Assembly (NCBI GenBank): GCA_964247055.1
Contig: OZ176059.1
Location: 868,001 to 932,000 of the forward strand
Source: Paragordius varius
Lineage: Eukaryota > Nematomorpha
Direction: 5' to 3'
DNA: 64,000 nt
The notes beneath the pieces are model-generated. The model searched no databases. It was not told the origin of the DNA and saw only the letters and a list, made by a program, of their open reading frames with translations. The position numbers were made by a program, and so were the translations under genes. Shown here piece after piece: positions 13,326 through 25,900 of the stretch; positions within the stretch are counted from its first letter, which is position 1, and each line of letters starts with the position of its first letter.

Positions 13326-15142
13326 ATGGAGGATAATTGTTACGTTAATACCAATAGCAATGAACACGGACATGGACATGGGGATGGACAAATAACTGGT
13401 AGTAAGCGTTCGGCATCAGAAACGTTATCATCTCCCTCATCATCATCAACCTTAATTGGTCCGCCGTCACGTGTGAAAAAAAAGTATCAACATCATACCC
13501 ACACCATGACAAATGATAATGTTAATTATGGCTCAAATTCCGTACTCAATAATTCTCCATTAAACACTGTGGATGCCATATCTCCCAATGTGACCAATGC
13601 ATCGCAATACAACAAAACGATGGCGACAACTAATTCGATGCAAATAAGTAGAGCATCTCTAAGCAAATTGCATAAATTGTCGGGGGGACCCTATTATAAT
13701 TATCTTCACCATCATAACCACAAACATTTACGCAAGAAAGATGTGATGCAAACGCCAACTCAAACTCGAACATCACCACAACCTGTTGATAATGGTATTA
13801 TAACAAGTAGCAATATTAATAATACCAATGATAAATTTTGTCATAAAACATTTGCTTTATCATCATCATCATTTGATTCTATCAAACATTCAGTATCCCA
13901 ATTAACTTGTGTTAGCGATAGAAATACCAACATATGCAAAAATATAGCTCAAACACCCACAATAACCAATATAAACACCTCAACATTAACTAATAATAGC
14001 ATTAATGATAATAATAATAATAATGCATCTGATAATATTGACACATTCTTAACATCGACACCAATGGCATATCCTTCACAAATGGTTACATCAACTATCA
14101 ATGGCAGTTTTAATACTGTATCATTCCAAAATGGCTGTTTTAATTCTCCATATTTTAACAGTTCAATCGCTAATACTGCTTCTACCTGTAACAATACAAT
14201 CCATAAAAGTGATGAATTATATTCAACATCGGTTTTATCCCCAAGTAATATCACTTCACATCATCACCATTATCCCATCATATCTTTGCTCAATAACAAT
14301 AATACTACAAACAATAATGGTCATCAACCAAATTTAACGACCTACGCTCAAGACAATACGAATTCGAAAACTGATGAAAATACCAATAATACCCACAACA
14401 ATATTGACACGGATAATGTTGTCAATTATTTAGACTCATCATCATCATCATCATACAATGGGTGTAAAGGTGTGCGAAAAAAATTGACCAGCTCCAACAA
14501 AGCTAGTGATAACCGTGCTAGTACGCACATATCATATTTATCTACGACACCTACATCATGTTTGGCCTCATCCTCCTCCTTGTATAGTGGGACAATGATG
14601 ACGTCACTAAACCCTAAAACAATGACAATGACGACAGCTCAAGAAACATCATCACAACAACAACAACATTTTATGTCACGAATGAGTGGTGGTGACATTC
14701 TTACCAATAATAATAATAATACGAATAAAAGGAGGACCGATCATATGGAAGATGACAATATCAATGTTAATAAAGCAATAACCAACAATCCAACCACAAA
14801 AACCTTTTATAATACCAATGCACTTCATCATAATCACACCACTGATGATCAACAGCAACATGCTATGAGTATGTTTGGATTCTCCATAACCCCATCCGTT
14901 ACTTCAGCGCTAAGCAACAATAATATCCTTACAAATGATTCAAATAATCTTAGCAACAGCACTGATAATTATAATACCAATATTAGTAATATAACTAATG
15001 GTGGTGGTGGTGGTACAACGATACGTACTATGAATAATACTCCATCACCTCCATATCCGCCCTACCACCCACTTAGTAATAGCAAACACTTGTGTGCCAT
15101 ATGTGGGGACAAGGCTTCTGGCAAACACTATGGTGTTTACAG
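13326..15142 (+). CDS. RXR: RXR coding exon 1: A/B region and start of first zinc finger
   Basis: Encodes 605 codons plus two bases. Mostly low-complexity Asn, Ser, Thr and His with AAT/AAC and TCA runs, then the last 18 codons [18 protein letters not shown] begin the DNA-binding domain. The donor is CAG followed by GTATAT at 15,143. The remaining AG joins T of exon 2 to make Ser, as in the conserved YSCEGCKG. The ATG at 13,326 is the first in frame; 93 further codons upstream are open (from 13,047), so an upstream exon or a non-ATG start is possible. Confidence 0.88.
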
Positions 15143-18100
15143 GTATATATATATATATATATATATGTCTATTAGTTATTTGACTATTTATCAGTAAGCA
15201 CTCACATTGCTTTCATAGAGCAGAATTATTGACTAAAAGCAATAAAAGGTCGAAAGAATATAAGCACACTTACTTTTAGCCCATAATATTGCTTTTACCT
15301 GAACTGGCAATATTTATATAATAATTTGCCAGTTTTTTTACTCACACAATATATTTCATTGTTATTATTTAAAGGCCATTTTTTGTGTTTAGTTAGTTAA
15401 TTTGGCAGTTTAATATTGACATACTTCATATCATGATTTATATATAGATCTAAGGAGATTCTTTGTAATGGGTGTTTTGTAAATTATTTTTATTATATGT
15501 AAATAATTTGTAAAAATCTATTGTCCAACATTTCTAATAATTTGGCGATGAGAATAAACTATTTAATTTGTTTTGGAATTTTTACCTTTATGATATCTTT
15601 AGCAGAATTTTCGACATTGTGTGCAAAAATTTTACTTCCATTTTTTCCATTTATTTACATCGTAGTAACAAAAAGTGTTATAATATGAGTTTGTCAACCC
15701 CAAAAACAACAAAAATGTTTTTTGCTACCTGTTTTATTTCCGTCCTTTTCTTAAAGCCCCCTACCCCGTCTTATGTTGTAGTTAATTTACAATGACAACA
15801 TTTTCGTACAAAAATGTTTGAATGCGTATAAAAAATACTAACGATTATAACTAAACATGTTTCTTTGCCAATTTTTATTTTAATTAACAATTAGATCAGT
15901 CGTACTCATCAAAAAGTCCCTAAAAAATATTTATATTGCCTTAAGGGCCGTGATATAATACCTTTAATTTAATAAGAAATTTAGGGTCATGAGAAAGTTT
16001 CTTTAGGGCCGCGGTTTGAGTACCAATGCATGAGATCCTAAATCTTGCGCCACTTACTGCATAGACACATTGAGACTTGTATCTGTCGTATAATTGCAAC
16101 GGAGTTTAAACTTTTGATACTAAGCTATAATTGTTTAGAATTTAACCACAAAATATGACATTTGAGCCTAACTGATTGCCATAACAATGTTTTATACCCA
16201 TTAAATATCCTAAGGATATATTAAAAAAATTAATTTAACTTGGGAGTTTATTTTAATATTTTGATCTACAGTAGGTAACAGTTCAATGACCACCAAATTT
16301 AAAATGTTTTTAGAGATTATACTTAATAGTTGACATTTTTTACCTGTTCTGTTTTTATATTTGAGATGTTTTACCCTTCCATCCTATCCCATGATGTGGT
16401 TTGGATTCGGTAAAAAATAACATTTTAAGCATATAACCAAACGTAATCTGTCAATTTATGTAACATAGTATATAATACTTTTATTCCTTTTTCCACAATA
16501 GTAACAGGGTTTAATGCCCTCCCTTTGGTATAAAAAAATTATTTTTTGTGTGTCTTGCAACTAAAATAACTACCTTTCCCCAAATGTCTTTTTATGTGTG
16601 TTATAATATGCAATGAAACTATAATATCTAAAATTTGTATTATAAAAAATTACCCCTTTGTTTGGAGGAATATATCGAATTGTGCATAGAAAGTTTGGTT
16701 GGGGACGTTTATACCTCCATTTTTTTGAATTTATACAGCAGACGATAATTTAATTTATGATGCGATCGTCTGATTTCTTACATAACATATTCACAATAAA
16801 TCTTATTTCAGAGATATTATAAACCTATTTTTTTGTAGATGTATCCAACATAAGTTTATGTAAAATCATTTAAATTTTTGAATAAGAGTATAAATAAAAC
16901 CTAGTTTTTTTTGAATATTGTTTGATAGTATTTACTGTAATGATAAATTTTATGGGCCTAAAGTAAGGTTAGTGAACAGAATGTGTTTATTCGCTTTTTT
17001 TGTGTCTAGTTAATAAATTGTCACTTTTGTCCGCTATGACATTATTGCGGTTTTTGACCCTAGAGCTTAAAGTAGTAAACAATCTACTGTTTTCAAAGTA
17101 GTTTTGGTTAAAATTTAATATTTTAATCGTTTTTTCATTTATTAGATAAAAAATTATAACTTTTACAGTTTTTTGACTTCAAGACCGAATTCAAAGAGCT
17201 CAAAAACACCATTGAAATAAACAGCTGATATACCATTTACACTTCAAGAGTGTCCTTGAACAATTCAAGTTGGTCCTTGAACAATTCAAGTTGGTCCTTG
17301 AACAGTTCAAGTTGGTCCTTGAACAATTCAAGTTGGTCCTTGAACAATTCAAGTTGGTCCTTGAACAATTCAAGTTGGTCCTTTGACTTTTTTGTTTTGT
17401 TTTTAACTTTTATCAATCAAATCGTAAATAATTCAATTATTTTATTGCTTTTAACCTATTTTCTATTATTTAACATATATTTTAAATCAATATTAACTTT
17501 TAATCTTTGAGAAACCGTATATGTTTATTATTTTTTTAAAATAATTTTGGATATTTATAAGATTTTAACACGAAATGAAAAAATATATAAGTTTTCTTGG
17601 TTATTAATTAAAATTTTTCATTAAAAACATTTAAAAGTCAATAATTTTGTTCAATTGAAAAAAATAGTTTAAAACAAAAAAGTGGTTTTTCAATAAAATT
17701 TTTAATTTTTAAATGAATAAATATATAATAAATAAAGAAAATTAGGTTAATAAATAATAAAATTAAAAAATAAATGCAAAAATTATAGTTAAATAAAAAT
17801 TTATAAATTTTAAGGACCAACTTGAAGTGTTCAAGGACCAACTTGAAATGTTCAAGGACCAACTTGAATTGTTCAAGGACCAACTTGAATTGTTCAAGGA
17901 CCAACTTGAATTGTTTAAGGACACTCTTGAATTGTTCAAGGACCAACTTGAACTGTTCAAGGACACTCTTGAAGTGTAAATGGTATATATTAAAATCAAA
18001 TAACTGATATATTCACGATTTTAAAGATACAGAAAACAATATGGCGGCAAGATGAGGATTTTTTTATTTTTTTGCTATAAAAAATTATACATGCGCTTAA

Positions 18101-21100
18101 ATGGCTAAAGAAAGCTTTTTATTAAATTTGGTCCAATGATAAAAAATATTTTTTGAGATAATTATATTTTAAATGGCCTTGGGTGTATAAAACTATGGTC
18201 ATGAAGTGTTAATAATAAATGCTATTTGGCAAAATATACCATTTGCACCTCAAGAGTGTCCTTGAACCTTTTAAGTTGGTCTTTGAACAATTCAAGAAGT
18301 TGGTTTTTGAACATTTAAAGTTGGTCCGAACACTTCAAGTTGATACTTTGACTTTTTTGTTTGGTTTTTAACTTTTTTCAATCAAACCTATTTTCTATCA
18401 TTTCACATAAATTTTAAATCAATATTATCTTTTAATCATTGAGAATTAAAAAAAAATAAGTTTTCTAAGTTAATATTTACAATTTTTTCATTGAAAACAT
18501 TTTAAAGTTATTAATTTTGTTAAATTGGAAAAAAATAGTTAGAAACAAAAATGTGGTTTTTGAATAAAAAATTTTATTTTTAAGTAAATAAATATATAAT
18601 AAATGAAGAAAATTAGGTTAAAAAATAATAAAATAAAAAATAGATACAAAAATTATGATTTAATCAAAATTTAAAAAAACCAACTTGAAGTGTTCAAGGA
18701 CACTTTTGAAATATTCAAGGACCATCTTGAAGTGTTCAAGGACACTCTTGAAGTGCAAATGGTTTATTTAATAAAAATTAGGAGTGCAAGGTATTTTTTA
18801 AATGCACAACCAGTTTCTCAATCCTATTTTCGGTTTTACTTATTATTCTTTACAAATATATGCATACATACACATATCACTGTGTGCAAAAAATAGGGTC
18901 AATATTTTGGCAAATACTTTTTTTATAAGATAGCTTATGACAAGCGAATTTATTTGCCGCAAAAATATTTATTTGTTGACGACCGAGTTTTCGAAGTATT
19001 GAGTGAAAATCTAATTTGGGCAAAAAGTGAAAATTAAGGATAATCAAAAAAATAATGATATGAGATATTAAAATTTATTATTTCATCAGATATTTACAAT
19101 TTATAATTAGCCTAAAATCATATATTTAGGGTTTTTATTAAAATTTTGATCAATAAATCATGTGTTTTCTTTAACACTTAATGCCCAATTTTTTTTATAT
19201 AACTATATTATAATCTTAACATTCATATTTTATATAGTCAAAAAGGTTATATATAAAAATAAAAATAAAAAATAATAATATTTTTTCATTTTTTTGTCAT
19301 TTGGTGTATGAAAGTTAAATAAGTATATAATTCATAAAACAATGATTTTAAGTAGTGAATAAACCTAAATTTCGTAACAACCCAAGTAAAAATATTAATT
19401 TAAAAATTTGTTTCTGGATTTGGTTTTTGGTTAATATTCCACTTTTGTATATCCTAGTTTGTATTAATTTATAAACTTTGTAATTCCCGCTTATGTAAGA
19501 TTCCAAAACAGTAACTATACACTCATAAAACCAGATGACAAAAAAATGAATTTTTTTTTATTAATTTTGTTTTGATATGTAAGATTTTTTACTGTATAAA
19601 ATATGAATGTTAAGATTAACTTAATGATTTTAGCCAGTAAATAATTAAACATATATATTAATAAAGTTATTTTTTTTAGGTTTTTTAAAGAATAAACACG
19701 ATTTTTGGTCAGAGTTTTGATAAAAACCCTGATTATATGATTTTAGGCTATTTATATATTGTAATTATCTAATAAAAAGATAATAATTCTTAATACCCAA
19801 GCATTCTTTTTATAATTATCCTTATTTCGCTTTTTGCCCAATTTTGATTTTCTATTAATGTGTTTAAAAAAACTATCTTATCAAATAAAAATTTTTTTGC
19901 AGCAAATGAATATTCGCTGGTTATATCCTATTTCATGAAAAAAATATTTTTGTTAAAATTTTTTTTGCACACAATGTATTTATTGGTAAAAAAATATTTT
20001 TACAGTTGTGAAGGGTGTAAAGGATTCTTTAAACGTACCGTTCGTAAAGAACTCACTTACGTTTGCCGTGAAAATCAAGATTGTGTCATTGATAAGCGTC
20101 AACGGAATCGTTGTCAATTTTGCCGGTATCAGAAATGTTTGATTATGGGCATGAAAAGGGAAGGTTAGTTTATTAGTTTAAAAACTAATATAATTATTTA
20201 CAGTAGCGTATATAGCGAAACATATAGTTTCCTAATTAAATAAACACATAATGCAAAATATATATAGAAAATATATTTGTTAAATTTGCACCATTTGTTG
20301 TTGTTTTTATTCATCAAACTTAACCAAATAAGCTTCGAGCCGGGCTTAAAAAAGTTGAATTGGTGAGATAGTTCCTGGATGACATACCTTGAATGGTTGT
20401 TCCCGAGGAAGTCAAACGGGCTGTTTTAATCCCTCTGTAATCAGTTTTTATTGAAATCTCAGGAACCGGGTTACCGTTTTGGTTCGAAGCCGAGTTCATT
20501 TTGCAATTTTGCTGAATATTTAAATGCGTTTTTACCGGTTAAAAAAATGATAATTTGATGATCACCTTATTTATTTTTGGATTTCATTACCCTAGTTTTA
20601 CAATTTTTTTATGCGGATGTTAGAACAAATTATTTAGTGAAATTTTAGTTTTTTTAATAAATTGCACTTATAATTGTGGTGTCATTCATTAATTCATTTG
20701 TGTCACAAATATTGTAAATTGAAATGAATGATGTAATAGAAAGACAAAATTATGAAACCGTTTAACATGATATTTTTCCCGTGTTATAAAATGTTGAAAA
20801 TATTTTTTGTGCGGATTGCGCTTACCCCACACAAAATAAAATTTTAATGATACAGAAACAATAAATATAACAATAATAATAATATCAATTACTTTTGGAC
20901 GATTCAAATGCACCTAAAATAAATTAGGTTTTTTATAATTAAAAAATACTTATATTTTTTTTTAAATAAAGAAATTTTGTTTAAAATTAAAATAATAAAT
21001 TATGCCATAAGTTATATTTCATCTCATAATTTATTTTTAGGGTGATTTGAATTGTAAATGGTATATTAAAGCAAATTACAGCTAAAATTATATGGCCAAA

Positions 21101-22148
21101 CGTTAAAATAAAGACAAACATTTTTTCCTGAAAAAATATACTTTTAAATCTTTGGTTTTTTCAAATATCTCTTATTCTTTTTAACGGCAGCCCCAAAACG
21201 TAAAAATATAAAGACAAATATTTTTTGTGAAAGACAACCATATTTTAATTAAATCACAATTTTTCACATTTAAATTATTTAATTACTATTGTAAAATATC
21301 TAATTGATTGTCGTCAACCTATATCCCTATTTCATTTATAAAAATTGATGTATATTAAAAAAATCGAGATATACAAAGTATGGTTGTTTTTTATAAATAA
21401 AAATAATATTTTACTTTATATTTTTACGCGTGGTCCGTATAATTTCAATTTTTGTTGTAGGTATTTTAATTATTACTTGGTAACAATTTCCTGTTTGTTT
21501 AATTCACACTGATCATTTTGTGATTTTAAAATACTTAATTTTTAATCTTATTTTAATTTTAGTTATAATTATAAATATATGGGCATATAACTTTATAATA
21601 TCTGATTTTCTAGACGTGTTTAATTTATATTTATATTGCGTTTATCTAGCCGTACAAGAGGAACGTAAGAAAAATGATAATGAGATTGAACCCATTAGTA
21701 GTACACAACAAAATGATATGCCCATTGAACAAATTTTAGAGGCCGAACTGCGTGTAGACTCATATGCAGATACCATAGTTGATTCTCAGGTTAAAAATAT
21801 ATATTACAAAAATTACATAATTTCTATATTTAAAAAACTTTATATACTATTTACAATTCAAAATGACCCTTGAACAATTCAAATTCATCCTCGAACAATT
21901 CAACCCTCGAACAATTCAAATTCACCCTAAAAATAAATTATGTGTTTTCGGGCTAATATAACTCATCATTATTATAAAATATATTCTTATGGAATAGTTT
22001 ATTATTTTTCAGTATTATATATATTTTACAGGTAATTTTATTTTTTTAAAAACATAAAATATAGGTAATTTTTAATCTTAAAAAACACATAATTTCTTTT
22101 ATGGTGATTTTGAATTGTTCGAGGGTGAATTTGAATTGTTTAAGGATG

Positions 22149-22209
<61 letters not shown>

Positions 22210-22919
22210 AAATTATTGGGCTTTTTAATGCGATAAAATACTCAAATAAGTCAATGTATTTATAATAATTAGTCTTAACCCAGGGTCAAAACGTGAAAAC
22301 CCACAATAGAAAAAAATATGCGCAAAAAATCTTAGTAAAATTGTTATAATTTAAATGATAACATTGTTGCTAGATTGCATTTATGCCTATGTTAAAAATT
22401 TACTAAAATATTAAGGAATGTTCACATTGTATGTTTCAAATGTGACCCGCAAAGTTATTTGTATTGACCACCCTGGTCTTAAGTCTTTTTCTCGTTGAAA
22501 ACGAATAATATAGTTAATTTAATAAAATATATTAAATAATTTTTCTCGCATTTGTTCATACCATTTGCACTTTAAAGGTTTCCTTGAACACTTCAAGTTA
22601 ACTTTGTTTTGTTTTTAACTTTCATCAATCAAATGGTGTATCATTCATCATTTTATCATTTTTAAACTAATTTCTTTATTTTGGGTTTTTAAATACAATT
22701 TTTTATTGAAAACATTTATAAGGTAATAAATGAATTGAACAAATTTATTTGAAACAAAAAAAGTGGGCTTTGAATGAAAAATAATAATATATTGTAAATA
22801 AAATTAGGTTTAAAAATAATGAAATAAAAAATACATGAAAAAAATAATGGTTAAATCCAAATGTCAAAATTTTAAGGACCAGCTTGAAGTTTTTAAGGAC
22901 ATTCTTGAAGTGCGAATGG

Positions 22920-22950
<31 letters not shown>

Positions 22951-25900
22951 TAAAATCGAAATTCCATCTCAACTTTTAAGGTTAAATCCAAATTTAAAAA
23001 TTTTAAGGTCCAACTTGAAGTGTTTAAGGACATCTTGAAGTGCAAATGGTAAAAATTACTTAAAATTCTGAATTCCATCTCAACTTTTAAACTTTTTTCT
23101 TTCAGATTTCCGTTATATTAAGCTTATATAATTACAATATGTGAAACTTCAATATATCTCTTTATACCTCTATTTTTCATAACCCACAATCTATAAGTTT
23201 TAACATAAAATCGAAAGTTTATAAATTAAAATAGGAGACCATATTAGTTTTGATATTTTTACTCTCCTTATAACTAAAAATTAATTTATATAATCCAATT
23301 ATAATTAATTTTTCATGCAGAAAGATGCAGTCACCAACATTTGTCAGGCCGCTGATAAACAATTATTTTGTTTGGTTGAATGGGCAAAATGTGTCCCTCA
23401 TTTCATTGAACTACCCATTGAAGATCAAGTTAAACTTCTGAGAGTTGGTAAAATCATATATATATAATAGATAAAACTATATATACAGTATGCATTTAAA
23501 TGGTTGTTTATTTCACACTATATAGCTGGGCAATTCGCAACACAACAGTAGTGTGTTTGGAAAAAAGAAAGGAAATAATTGTTTATTCAATCAACATTTT
23601 CTTGTTTTCTCCACACACTACTGTGTTTTTACAAATTGACCAACTATAACGTAAAATAAACAACCATTATAATGCATTATACACATTAAACATTGAAATT
23701 ATACGGACAACAAAATGTTAAAACTAAAATACAATCAATAAAACATATTTTTTATGTCTTGATTTTTTTTGAATTTGTAACTCATTGTTTGAAAAACTGC
23801 AATATGTATATAATAGAGAGGTGAATTGGTAACACAATCATTTAATTATGTATCATTAGGATAAATTAAAGGTTTAAATATTTATGGTGGTGCGTTGTCT
23901 TTTGAAAAAAAAATATTTGTCTTTATACTTTTTCGTTTAATAATTTCAATTTTTGCCACATTTATCTTTGACTGTGTATGTTTTAGGTTGGAATGAATTA
24001 CTTATAGCATCGTTTAGTCATCGTTCCATCTCTATCCGTGATGGTATTTTATTATCGTCCGGTCTCCACATACATAGATCAGCGGCCCACCAAGCTGGGG
24101 TAGGGGCCATTTTTGATCGCGTTTTAACTGAACTGGTGGCTAAAATGCGTGAAATGAAAATTAATCGAACTGAACTTGGTTGTCTCCGAGCCATAATTCT
24201 CTTTAATCCGGGTATGTTTTTAACATTTAACATTTTTTTAGTGATTACTTTTTACAAATACATACAGTAGCGTATGGAGTAAAAGATTGTTAGTGCAAAA
24301 TAGAATAAAAAATTGTTTTTTTTAAAAAAAACAAGGGGACACATTAGACATATACAACTAGGATTGTTTTTTTTTTAAAAAAAAACATTTTTTTATTCTA
24401 TTTTGCACTAACAATCTTTTACTCCATACGCTACTGTATTATGTGTGTTTAAGGTATAAGTTTCACGCGAAAATTGAAAAAAAAGATATGTCGGGATAAA
24501 TGTATTATAAGAAAAATGTAATATGGTTCAATATGGTTCAACATTTATAATTTATGTTAGTTATTAGACTAAATTTTCCCGGGTATTAGGGTAATATGAA
24601 TGAAATCTAATATGTAACAGTCATGAACGATTATAAAAGAAATTATGATAATTCATTATGAGATGAAGCGAGCAAGAAATAAAATGTATTATATAATAAG
24701 AAGATCACTCTATATTTTTGAATTGTAAAATATTAAATAGAGATGTAAATTGGTCAGTACAATCAATTACATTATGAGTAAGTATATATTGCTAGAAAGT
24801 TATTAATTATTGCCAAATACGATATACAACAAAGGGAGCAGTATTATTGGCTATTAATAGTAAAAAGTGAAAAAATAACTATTAATAATATTGCCCTTTG
24901 TTGTATTGCTATTTGGCAATAATTAATAACTTTCTAGCAATGTATACTTATTCATACTGTATATATTTTCCAATTGTTATTAAATAATAAAAATAAAGGT
25001 GTTTAAGAAAGTATGGTTGTGTCTTTTTCCAAAAAAATTGTCCATATCATTAAGTTTGTTTCAATAATTTTTAATTTTTACTGTATATTTTTAGCTAATA
25101 GAAGTAAAAAGTCAACAAGTAACAACAACTTTTAATAATTTATAATTACCCAATACGTTTTCGCTCATTACTGTATATCATAACTTTGTTTTATTTTGGA
25201 TTTAGCCAACAAAATTTATCGTATTATTTATTAATTTACACTTCAAACTCACCCTAAAATAAATTATGTGTTTTTAGGGAGTAAACATATAATACAAACT
25301 ATGCTATAAAGTTATATTTTTTTATATTTATGATGAGTTATATTAGCCCGAAAACACGTAATTTAATTTCAGTTTGAATTTGAATTGTTTAAAGGTTAAA
25401 TGGTATATTATAGGGTTTTATACAATAATAAACAGTAAAAAAACAAGATTTAAGTCTGCCTTTACATTTTTTTCGATTTTTCAAACATTATTTTTTTTAC
25501 TGTAAAAAGCCCCAATAAATATATATATATAACTATATACAGTATGCATTTTAATAGTTGTTTATTTCACACTATAGTAGGGCCATTTGCAACAAAGTAT
25601 TGTATGGAAAAAAGAAAGGAAAATATTGTTTTTACACTATTTTGTTGTTTTTTTCCATACATCACTGTTTTGCAAATTGCCCTACTATGCAATAAGCAAT
25701 CATTAAAATGCATATATATATATATATAAGTGTTAAATAAACCATTAATATGCATACTGATATATAAATATAACTTTGGCCCTATTTTACATGTAGACGC
25801 CAAAAATTTGAAAAACGTTAGTCAAGTTGAAGCTTTACGTGAACGCGTTTATGGGACGTTAGAGGATTACTGTAAGCACACATATCCCGATGAGCCTGGA

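Noticed and set aside
17250-17999. Spaced short direct repeats resembling a CRISPR array, and open frames made of repeated [12 protein letters not shown] units
   Set aside because: Units are contiguous 21-mers without unique spacers, mirrored in two arms of a eukaryotic mobile element. 21 is a multiple of three, which keeps frames open by chance on both strands.
20280-20520. Possible tRNA-like 'ggttcgaagcc' stretch near 20,480
   Set aside because: No cloverleaf with matching acceptor and anticodon stems could be drawn around it.
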